Shown piece after piece: positions 34,795 through 41,246 of a DNA stretch of 41,246 nucleotides. Under the pieces are notes generated by a model. The model made no database searches, was not told the origin of the DNA, and worked only from the letters and a program-made list of their open reading frames with translations. The stretch's first letter is position 1; each line of letters starts with the position of its first letter. The stretch spans positions 1 to 41,246 of the forward strand of contig CAMNFR010000018.1 in the NCBI GenBank assembly GCA_946537305.1, written 5' to 3'. A program made the position numbers and the translations under genes. This stretch comes from an uncultured Lachnospiraceae bacterium. GTDB lineage: Bacteria > Bacillota > Clostridia > Lachnospirales > Lachnospiraceae.

Positions 34795-35652
34795 GTGGAA
34801 GTGACACTGGCAAAAACGGCGGGGTTCTGTTTCGGCGTAAAACGCGCCGTGGATAAGGTCAACGAACAGGCTGACCTGGCGCGGGAAGGAAAGACGGTGC
34901 TGCCCATCTATACCTACGGGCCTATCATTCACAACGAAGAGGTGGTGGCGGACCTGGAGCGGCGGGGCGTTCATGTGATCTCCGAGGACCATCTGAGGGA
35001 TATCCATGAGGGGACGATTATCATCCGTTCCCATGGAGTCAGCCGGGCGGTGCAGGAGCAGATGGAGGCGCAGGGCCTGAATGTCGTGGATGCCACCTGT
35101 CCTTTTGTTAAAAAGATCCATCGGACCGTGGATGAGGCGACGGCCGCCGGCCGGGATGTTATTATCACAGGAAATGCCGGACATCCGGAGGTGCAGGGCA
35201 TTGTAGGCTGGTGCCGCCGGACGCCGTGGGTGGTAGAAACAGCGGAGGATATTGAGGCATTGCCGCCGCTGAAAGAGGTCACAGTGGTCAGTCAGACCAC
35301 ATTTAATTACAAGATTTTTAAAGAACTGGTTGAAAAAATATTAGAAAAGCGTTACAATGCTATTGTTGTGAACACAATTTGCAATGCTACACAGGAACGG
35401 CAAACCGAAGCGAGGAAAATTGCGGACAATGTAGATGCGATGATCGTGATCGGAGGGCGTCACAGCTCGAACACGCAGAAGCTCTATGATATCTGCAGGC
35501 GGGTATGTCCCGCTACTTACTATATACAGACACTCGTTGACTTGGAAGCACAAAGTTTCGCACCAGTACGTAGCGTGGGTATCACAGCAGGGGCGAGCAC
35601 CCCGAACAATATTATTGAGGAGGTAGTTACTCATGTCAGAAGTAAGCTTTGA
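34795..35652 (+). CDS. ispH: 4-hydroxy-3-methylbut-2-enyl diphosphate reductase
   Basis: This encodes the 285-residue iron-sulfur enzyme of the last step of the MEP isoprenoid pathway, giving IPP and DMAPP. The three cluster cysteines are C12 (GFCFGV), C102 (DATCPFV) and C196 (TICNATQ); H46, H80 and H130 are the conserved substrate histidines. The start is GTG at 34795; a nearby ATG at 34788 is out of frame. The last 20 nt overlap rpsA. The stretch 35300-35400 is more AT-rich than the rest and carries a promoter for rpsA. Confidence 0.95.
   Translation: MEVTLAKTAGFCFGVKRAVDKVNEQADLAREGKTVLPIYTYGPIIHNEEVVADLERRGVHVISEDHLRDIHEGTIIIRSHGVSRAVQEQMEAQGLNVVDATCPFVKKIHRTVDEATAAGRDVIITGNAGHPEVQGIVGWCRRTPWVVETAEDIEALPPLKEVTVVSQTTFNYKIFKELVEKILEKRYNAIVVNTICNATQERQTEARKIADNVDAMIVIGGRHSSNTQKLYDICRRVCPATYYIQTLVDLEAQSFAPVRSVGITAGASTPNNIIEEVVTHVRSKL
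35330..35358 (+). promoter_or_regulatory. internal promoter for rpsA within ispH
   Basis: TTGAAA (35330-35335) and TACAAT (35353-35358) are 17 bp apart, in an AT-rich patch of the ispH coding region, about 275 nt before rpsA. It would let S1 be made independently of IspH. Confidence 0.5.
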
Positions 35653-36721
35653 ACAGTTGTTAAACGAAGAGGGTTCTCTGAACCAGATTCGTACGGGCGC
35701 TGTTGTCAAGGGAACCGTTATTGGTGTGAAAGAGAATGAGATCAGCCTGAACATCGGCTACAAGGCCGATGGTATCGTAACCAAGCAGGAATACACCAAT
35801 GATTCCACCGTGGATCTGACCGAAGTTGTCCATGTCGGAGACGAGATGGAAGTTAAGGTCCTGAAGGTCAATGATGGTGACGGCCAGGTCGTCCTGTCCT
35901 ACAAGAGACTGGCGCAGGATCGCAGCAGCAAGAAGCTGGAAGAGGCCTTTGAGAATCATGAGGTCCTGACTGCGAAGGTGACTCAGGTCCTGACCGGCGG
36001 ACTGAGCGTTATTGTTGACGGCATCCGCATCTTTATCCCGGCCAGCCTGGTATCCGATGGTTTTGAGAGAGATCTGAACAAGTATGCGGATCAGGAAATC
36101 GAATTCGTGATCATCGAGTTCAATCCCCGCCGCCGTCGTATCATCGGCGACCGCAAGCAGATCCTGGTAGAGCGCAAGGAAGCTATGAAGAAGGAACTCT
36201 TCGAGCGCATCGAGGAAGGCATGATCGTGGAAGGTACTGTAAAGAACCTGACCGATTTCGGCGCCTTCATCGACCTGGGCGGCGCAGACGGCCTGCTGCA
36301 CATCTCCGAGATGTCCTGGGGCCGCATCGAGAGCCCTAAGAAGGTCTTCAAGGTTGGCGACCAGGTGGAAGCCTTCATTAAGGAGATCAAGGGCGAAAAG
36401 ATCGCGCTGTCCATGAAGTTCCCCGACAAGAACCCTTGGCTGAACGCGGAAGAGAAATACGCAGCCGGCAGCATCGTGACCGGTAAGGTTGCCCGCATGA
36501 CAGATTTTGGTGCGTTTGTTGAGCTGGAGCCCGGCGTAGATGCGCTGCTGCATGTATCCCAGATCTCCCGTGACCATGTGGACAAGCCCAGCGATGTGCT
36601 GTCCGTAGGCCAGGAAGTGACCGCTAAGGTTGTGGACTTCAACCCGGATGACAAGAAGATCAGCCTTTCCATCAAGCAGATGGAGACCGAGGAAGCTCCG
36701 GAAGAGGCCGAGGAAGAATAA
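35633..36721 (+). CDS. rpsA: ribosomal protein S1-type protein with four S1 domains
   Basis: This encodes a 362-residue RNA-binding protein. Four S1 OB-fold repeats can be seen, at ~20-90 (GAVVKGTVIGVKENEISLNI), ~105-175, ~190-260 (GMIVEGTVKNLTDFGAFIDL) and ~277-347 (GSIVTGKVARMTDFGAFVEL), then an acidic tail. This four-domain form is usual in Bacillota, shorter than the six-domain E. coli S1. GGAGG lies before the ATG inside the ispH end, and the 20-nt overlap in another frame implies coupling. In some Clostridia ispH and rpsA are fused. Confidence 0.94.
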   Translation: MSEVSFEQLLNEEGSLNQIRTGAVVKGTVIGVKENEISLNIGYKADGIVTKQEYTNDSTVDLTEVVHVGDEMEVKVLKVNDGDGQVVLSYKRLAQDRSSKKLEEAFENHEVLTAKVTQVLTGGLSVIVDGIRIFIPASLVSDGFERDLNKYADQEIEFVIIEFNPRRRRIIGDRKQILVERKEAMKKELFERIEEGMIVEGTVKNLTDFGAFIDLGGADGLLHISEMSWGRIESPKKVFKVGDQVEAFIKEIKGEKIALSMKFPDKNPWLNAEEKYAAGSIVTGKVARMTDFGAFVELEPGVDALLHVSQISRDHVDKPSDVLSVGQEVTAKVVDFNPDDKKISLSIKQMETEEAPEEAEEE

Positions 36722-36740
36722 GATTTTTATAAGAAACACG

Positions 36741-36775
36741 AGACCGGGAACCGTTCAGGTTCCCGGTCTTTTTTT
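36741..36775 (+). terminator. terminator after rpsA
   Basis: AGACCGGGAACC (36741-36752) pairs with GGTTCCCGGTCT (36758-36769), followed by seven T's. Confidence 0.93.
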
Positions 36776-36828
36776 GGTTTGCGAAAAATTTCTTCAGAAA
36801 AAAATCCCTCTTTAAGTTTCGTTTTAAC

Positions 36829-36857
36829 TTGACCCTGTAGAATGGGCATCGTAAAGA
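36829..36857 (+). promoter_or_regulatory. possible promoter of the lipoprotein gene
   Basis: TTGACC (36829-36834) and TAAAGA (36852-36857) are spaced 17 bp apart. A TAGAAT at 36838 is an alternative -10 without a good -35. Confidence 0.4.
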
Positions 36858-36915
36858 ACAGATGACATTCTCAACCCGGCCGGGACGCCGGAATATCAGA
36901 AAGGGGCATGATCTT

Positions 36916-38664
36916 ATGAAGAAGAATAGCAATAACAATACAAAGAAAACCCGTAAATACAGAAGTCTGATCCTGGTAATGATGCTGGCGCTGGCACTCA
37001 CGGCCTGCGGAACGGCTTCCACCGCGACCACCCAGTCACAGACGACAGAGGCCGTGGTATCCCAGACATCTACAGGAAGCGAAGATGCAGACAACGGGGA
37101 AGGCGGCACTGAGACTGCGGATGAAGACAGCACCGGGATGGCTGCAGAGGATACAGACAGTGCGGCGAACACATCGGACAGCTCGGATACTTCCTCCGGC
37201 GTAGACGTTTCCGAACTCTTCAGCGACCGCGACCTGGCCGGCACCTGGGATGAATCAGAGGCCATCGCGATTACACTGAACGGTGATACCGCCGCCTGCG
37301 ATTCCTCCAATGTGACCGTGGAGAGCGGGACTGTTACCATCAACGCCGAAGGAACCTATGTCCTGAGCGGGAACCTGAACGGCATGGTCATCGTGGACGT
37401 AGAGGACACCGAGAAAGTCCAGCTGGTGCTGAACGGTGTGAACATCACTTCCGCAACATCCGCTGCCATCTACGTGAGATCCGCAGACAAGGTGTTTGTC
37501 ACCCTGGCAGAGGGCAGCGAAAATACACTGACCAACGGCGGCAGCTACGAGGCGATTGATGATAATAACATCGATGCGGTGATCTTCAGCAAGGATGATA
37601 TTACCCTGAACGGAGCCGGCAGCCTGACGATCAATGCGAATGCAGGTCACGGCGTAGTCGGCAAGGATGAACTGACCATCACCGGCGGCACCTACACCAT
37701 CACGGCAGAAAAGAACGGCCTGAACGGCAAAGACAGTGTCTGCATCGCGGATGGCACCTTTACCATCACCGCCGGGCAGGACGCCATCCACGGGGATAAT
37801 GATGAGGACGAGTCCAAGGGATACGTTTACATCGGCGGCGGCACCTATACCATTTCGGCCGGAGATGACGGCATCCATGCCTCCAGCGGACTGGCTATTG
37901 TGGACGGAACCATTGATATTACAAAGAGTTATGAGGGCCTGGAGGGCATGACGATCGATGTTCTGGGCGGCACGATCAATATTGTTGCCAGCGATGACGG
38001 ACTGAACTCGGCCGGCGGCAATGACAGCAGCGGTTCCTTTGGCGGAGATATGTTCGCGTCGAACGAGAACTGCAATATCAGCATTACCGGGGGCACGATC
38101 AATGTGAACGCAGAGGGCGACGGCATTGACTCCAATGGAAATATCACCATCAGCGGCGGCACGACCTGTGTATCCGGCCCCACCGGAGACGGCAACGGCG
38201 CGCTGGATTACAACGGAACAGCGGAAATTACGGCAGGTACGCTGATCGCGGCGAGTTCTTCCGGGATGGCACAGAACCTGAACAGCTCCCAGAACCAGGG
38301 AAGTATGCTGATCTATACGGGGCAGCAGAGCGCCGGTACTGCGGTGACCGTGACCGATGAGAGCGGTAATGTAGTGGCTGAATACACGCCGGAGAAAGCA
38401 TATGCCTGTGTTGTGATCAGCACTGAGGGCCTGGCACAGGGCGGCACCTATACCGTGACTGCCGGCAGTTATACAGAGACTGTAACCCTGGACACTCTGA
38501 TCTATGGAAGCGGAAACGGCATGGGCGGCTTCGGCGGCGGTATGGGCAGAGGAATGAAAGGAAAAGGAAAGATGCCCGGCGGGAACAGTGGTAACGGCGG
38601 ATTTTCCGGCGGCCCCGCGAACGGTCAGATGCCAGGTGGAAATAATAGTAACGACGGTCAGTGA
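36916..38664 (+). CDS. Cthe_2159-family (DUF4353) beta-helix lipoprotein
   Basis: This encodes a 582-residue predicted lipoprotein. The signal peptide ends in the lipobox LTAC with lipid-bearing C31. A Thr/Asp/Glu-rich spacer (~35-105) follows, then a long run of short beta strands and Gly/Asn turns (~130-480; ITGGTYTITAEKNGLNGKD, GGGTYTISAGDDGIHASSG), typical of a right-handed parallel beta-helix. The family prototype binds polygalacturonate-type sugars. A Gly/Met/Asn-rich tail (~530-582) may be disordered or contact the wall. AGGGG lies before the ATG. It probably acts at the outer face of the membrane; ligand unknown. Confidence 0.85.
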   Translation: MKKNSNNNTKKTRKYRSLILVMMLALALTACGTASTATTQSQTTEAVVSQTSTGSEDADNGEGGTETADEDSTGMAAEDTDSAANTSDSSDTSSGVDVSELFSDRDLAGTWDESEAIAITLNGDTAACDSSNVTVESGTVTINAEGTYVLSGNLNGMVIVDVEDTEKVQLVLNGVNITSATSAAIYVRSADKVFVTLAEGSENTLTNGGSYEAIDDNNIDAVIFSKDDITLNGAGSLTINANAGHGVVGKDELTITGGTYTITAEKNGLNGKDSVCIADGTFTITAGQDAIHGDNDEDESKGYVYIGGGTYTISAGDDGIHASSGLAIVDGTIDITKSYEGLEGMTIDVLGGTINIVASDDGLNSAGGNDSSGSFGGDMFASNENCNISITGGTINVNAEGDGIDSNGNITISGGTTCVSGPTGDGNGALDYNGTAEITAGTLIAASSSGMAQNLNSSQNQGSMLIYTGQQSAGTAVTVTDESGNVVAEYTPEKAYACVVISTEGLAQGGTYTVTAGSYTETVTLDTLIYGSGNGMGGFGGGMGRGMKGKGKMPGGNSGNGGFSGGPANGQMPGGNNSNDGQ

Positions 38665-38674
38665 AGCAGATAAT

Positions 38675-38711
38675 GTGTATACAGGCATGTACGGTACATG
38701 TCGACATACAC
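38675..38711. promoter_or_regulatory. 37-bp dyad between lipoprotein and glycosyltransferase genes
   Basis: The core CATGTACGGTACATG is an exact palindrome around G38693, and GTGTAT (38675-38680) mirrors ATACAC (38706-38711). With no T-run it looks more like an operator than a terminator; the bound regulator is unknown. Confidence 0.4.
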
Positions 38712-38805
38712 TCATGTATGATATACGTCAGGACATGAAAATCTTGTTATAGATTATCGTAGGAGATACGGAAAAGGACCGAGGGTCCGGAGAGGAGGCG
38801 CTCGT

Positions 38806-39861
38806 ATGAGTAAGCAATGGATCGCACTGATCCCGGCCTATGAGCCGGACAGTTTATTGATAGATTTTCTGGAGAAACTGAAGGTTTCGGGTTTTCAGAC
38901 AGTTGTGGTGGATGACGGAAGCAGCCTGAAGGCCGGCCCCATCTTCCGACAGGCAGCTGAATATGCCCGGGTGCTCACCCATCCGCACAATCAGGGGAAA
39001 GGCGCGGCCCTGAAGACAGGGCTGGCTTATATCCGGGAGACGTTCGGACGGGACGTGATCGTAATCACTCTGGATGCGGACGGGCAGCATTCCTCCGTAG
39101 ATGCTATACGCCTCTGCCGATATGCCGAGGAGCATCCGGATATGCTGGTGCTGGGAAGCCGTCAGCTGGCAGAAAATGTCCCGCTGCGCAGTCAGTTCGG
39201 CAATACCGTGACGCGTCTGGTCTACCGCCTGGCCACTGGTGTTGCCATCCATGACACACAGACCGGCATGCGGGCCTTTCACGGAAGCCTGATCCCGCTG
39301 CTGCAGGCAGTAGAAGGCAGCCGTTATGAATACGAAATGAACATGCTGCTGGACTTCGCGGCCCGGAAGGTCCCCATGAAGGAAATCACCATAGAGACCA
39401 TTTATCTGGAGGAAAATGCTTCCTCGCACTTTGACACGCTGGCGGATTCCTGCCGGATCTATAAAGAGATCCTGAAGTTTTCTGCATCCTCCTTCCTGGG
39501 ATTCCTGATCGACTATGCACTGTACGGAGTGCTTCTGCTGGTGCTGGCCGCGCTGCCCGCTGCCGCAGCCCTGCGGATCGCCAATGTAGGCGCCAGGCTG
39601 GTATCCGCTACATTCAACTTCTTTGTCAACCGGAATGTGGTCTTCAAAAAATCCGGAAGCCTTGGCCGGGCGGCTGTCCGCTACGCGCTGCTGGCAGCGG
39701 GGATCCTGGCTATCAACACCGCAGTGCTGAGCCTGCTGGTACAAGGCCTGGGCGTGAATGCGCTGCTGGCAAAGGTGCTGACCGAAGTGGTCCTGTTCTT
39801 CTTCAGCTGGCTGATGCAGCGGAGAGTGGTTTTTCGGGAGGAGGCAAGTTATGTTTCGTAG
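38806..39861 (+). CDS. GT2 glycosyltransferase fused to a GtrA-like membrane domain
   Basis: This encodes a 351-residue protein. The N-terminal GT2 domain (~1-220) shows LIPAYEPDS, VVVDDGSS, NQGKGAALKTG and the metal-binding DADGQH (D90, D92), as in DPM1-like polyprenyl-phosphate sugar transferases. The C-terminal GtrA domain (~225-345) has four membrane helices and the mark FNFFVNRNVVFK. This pairing suggests loading a sugar on a lipid carrier and moving it across the membrane for envelope glycosylation. GGAGG lies before the ATG. It overlaps the next gene by 11 nt. Confidence 0.9.
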   Translation: MSKQWIALIPAYEPDSLLIDFLEKLKVSGFQTVVVDDGSSLKAGPIFRQAAEYARVLTHPHNQGKGAALKTGLAYIRETFGRDVIVITLDADGQHSSVDAIRLCRYAEEHPDMLVLGSRQLAENVPLRSQFGNTVTRLVYRLATGVAIHDTQTGMRAFHGSLIPLLQAVEGSRYEYEMNMLLDFAARKVPMKEITIETIYLEENASSHFDTLADSCRIYKEILKFSASSFLGFLIDYALYGVLLLVLAALPAAAALRIANVGARLVSATFNFFVNRNVVFKKSGSLGRAAVRYALLAAGILAINTAVLSLLVQGLGVNALLAKVLTEVVLFFFSWLMQRRVVFREEASYVS

Positions 39862-40978
39862 AAATAGAAGAAAGATCTGGCCGGTTTTTTACGGCATACT
39901 GCTGATCGTATTTACAGCTTATGTGGGCCTGGACACCTTCGTGATCGCCCGGGCCGTGAGCGTGGTGCCGCAGAGCGAGGGAACAGAGATCGCCGCCGAG
40001 ACATCCAGCGCCGGGGCCTCTGCAGACGCCGAAATTAATGAAAATGTAGTCGTGCAAGAGACGGAAACTCTTAACGGGGATGTGGCAGATACAGAGATAG
40101 AGACTGAGACATATACTGAGATAGTGACTGATACAGATGCTGAGACAGATACTGAGATAGAGACGAGTGACACGAATACATCTGTGACGGACCAGAATGC
40201 GGGCGATTCTTACAATGCAGAAAACGTGATCGATTCTTCCGGCGCAGCGAATGTGATCGATTCTTACAGCGATGAGAACATGAGCATCACGATCTCGGAA
40301 TACCGCGAATATGACACCACGATTTATGTGGCTGATGTTTCTCTATCTTCAAAGAACTATCTGAAGACAGCCTTTGCCCAGAGCAGCTACGGGCGCAATG
40401 TGACCGCAAAGACTTCAGAAATCGCGGAAAGTGTGAATGCGATCCTGGCCATCAACGGTGACTATTACGGGGCACAGGAAAGAGGCTATGTGATCCGAAA
40501 CGGCGTGATCTATCGGGATAAGGCTGTATCCGGGAAGGAAGATCTGGTCATCTATACCGACGGCTCCTTTGGCATCATCAATGAGAGCGAGATCAGTGCG
40601 CAGGAGCTGCTGGATGCAGGCGCCGTGCAGGTGCTCTCCTTCGGCCCGGCGCTGATCGAAGACGGACAGATCGCGGTTTCGGCCGGGGAAGAGGTCGGTA
40701 AGGCCATGGCCAGCAATCCCCGCACGGCCATCGCTGTAACAGAGGATGGGCACTATCTGTTCGTGGTATCAGATGGACGTACGAACGAGAGCGAGGGGCT
40801 TTCTCTTTCCCAGATGGCGGAATTCCTGCGGTCCCTTGGCGTGGAAACAGCCTATAATCTGGACGGCGGCGGATCCTCCACCATGGTCTTTGAAGGAGAG
40901 GTCATCAATAATCCCACGACCGGTGGCAGCCGCATTAAAGAACGCAAAGTCAGCGATATCGTTTATATCGGATACTGA
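39851..40978 (+). CDS. NAGPA-domain (phosphodiester glycosidase) surface protein
   Basis: This encodes a 375-residue protein with an N-terminal anchor helix (~10-33), a Thr/Glu/Asp-rich low-complexity linker (~75-120, encoded by irregular ACTGAGATAG-like repeats), and a C-terminal NAGPA/phosphodiester glycosidase domain (~150-375). Recognisable pieces are AILAINGDYYG, NPRTAIAVTEDGHYLFVVSD, and YNLDGGGSSTMVFEGEVINN. The domain should face outward and cleave sugar phosphodiesters. GGAGG precedes the ATG. Its overlap with the GT2-GtrA gene shows a shared operon. Confidence 0.9.
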   Translation: MFRRNRRKIWPVFYGILLIVFTAYVGLDTFVIARAVSVVPQSEGTEIAAETSSAGASADAEINENVVVQETETLNGDVADTEIETETYTEIVTDTDAETDTEIETSDTNTSVTDQNAGDSYNAENVIDSSGAANVIDSYSDENMSITISEYREYDTTIYVADVSLSSKNYLKTAFAQSSYGRNVTAKTSEIAESVNAILAINGDYYGAQERGYVIRNGVIYRDKAVSGKEDLVIYTDGSFGIINESEISAQELLDAGAVQVLSFGPALIEDGQIAVSAGEEVGKAMASNPRTAIAVTEDGHYLFVVSDGRTNESEGLSLSQMAEFLRSLGVETAYNLDGGGSSTMVFEGEVINNPTTGGSRIKERKVSDIVYIGY

Positions 40979-41059
40979 TCCGATCAACCTGAGAAAATGA
41001 TTCTCTGAGCAGCGCCGGCTTTCCGGTCGGCGGCTTCAGACATCATGATGGAGGCAGAT

Positions 41060-41246
41060 ATGTTCATATTAAATATAAGAAACAAACGGACGTATATGGC
41101 GAAGACGGCACTGGGATATATGGCTGCGGCGCTCTTTCTGGGTATCTTCGGCGTCATTTATGAGCACTTCAGCTTTGGTGTCTACAGCCCGTATATGGCA
41201 GCTGCGTATCTAATCCCTCTGGCGGGAGGGGCGCTTCCGGCCCTGG
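41060..41246 (+). CDS. membrane protein of unknown function, cut by window end
   Basis: The first 62 codons of a gene are visible, starting at ATG 41060 with GGAGG five nt upstream. The product begins MFILNIRNKRTYMAKTALGY and continues into a hydrophobic helix, then YEHFSFGVYS and a second hydrophobic stretch. It lies 81 nt after the NAGPA gene and is probably in the same operon. The rest is beyond the window, so no function can be given. Confidence 0.7.
   Translation, partial: MFILNIRNKRTYMAKTALGYMAAALFLGIFGVIYEHFSFGVYSPYMAAAYLIPLAGGALPAL

Overview
The window looks like chromosomal DNA from a GC-rich member of the Clostridia (Bacillota), most likely a Lachnospiraceae-type anaerobic gut bacterium. 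This is inferred from the gene content: RNase Y, ScpA/ScpB, a biotin-dependent Na+-pumping oxaloacetate decarboxylase, a LytTR regulator with GHKL sensors, a long single-chain PurL, a four-domain S1, and a Cthe_2159-type lipoprotein. Strong GGAGG ribosome sites, TTGACA/TATAAT-like promoters and frequent GTG/TTG starts agree with it. There are no rRNA or tRNA genes, no CRISPR array, no phage genes and no transposase gene.

Layout. 1-2.4 kb: an XRE regulator (-) diverging from an S41 carboxy-terminal protease (+), with a perfect 50-bp palindrome at the left edge. 2.4-4.7 kb: mscL (-) diverging from rny (+). 4.7-7.6 kb: a compact operon of Nudix hydrolase, metallophosphoesterase, scpA and scpB. 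7.6-9.0 kb: a TetR regulator (-) diverging from an XRE-cupin regulator (+). 9.1-12.5 kb: an operon for oxaloacetate decarboxylase (gamma, biotin carrier, beta, carboxyltransferase). 12.5-13.4 kb: a gene-free stretch holding two large inverted copies of a structured element. 13.4-16.5 kb: cysE, a DUF975 membrane protein, holA, then convergent rpsT (-). 17.0-20.4 kb: ftsH and a malic enzyme. 20.5-23.5 kb: a LytTR response regulator and two sensor proteins. 23.6-31.4 kb: lepA, a three-armed intergenic element, then hemW, a degenerate sigma-like protein and purL. 31.4-32.0 kb: a repeat-rich gap. 32.0-36.7 kb: a cupin, a HI0933-type flavoprotein, cmk, ispH and rpsA. 36.9-41.2 kb: a beta-helix lipoprotein, a GT2-GtrA fusion, a NAGPA-domain protein and a truncated membrane protein.

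How genes work together. Malic enzyme and the oxaloacetate decarboxylase both yield pyruvate from C4 acids, and the decarboxylase would also export Na+. ScpA/ScpB serve chromosome condensation; HolA, S20, S1, LepA, RNase Y, Cmk, HemW and IspH are housekeeping. The last four genes look like envelope or surface-glycan functions.

The two observations I rate highest are as follows. (1) A pair of ~275-bp inverted elements at 12572-12847 and 12957-13230 folds into long nested helices, with compensatory base changes between the copies; this is the signature of a structured RNA with no recognised gene. (2) A sensor pair at 21350-23451 has complementary losses: the first protein keeps the ATP-binding motifs but lacks the phospho-acceptor histidine, and the second keeps the histidine box but has lost the ATP-binding motifs.
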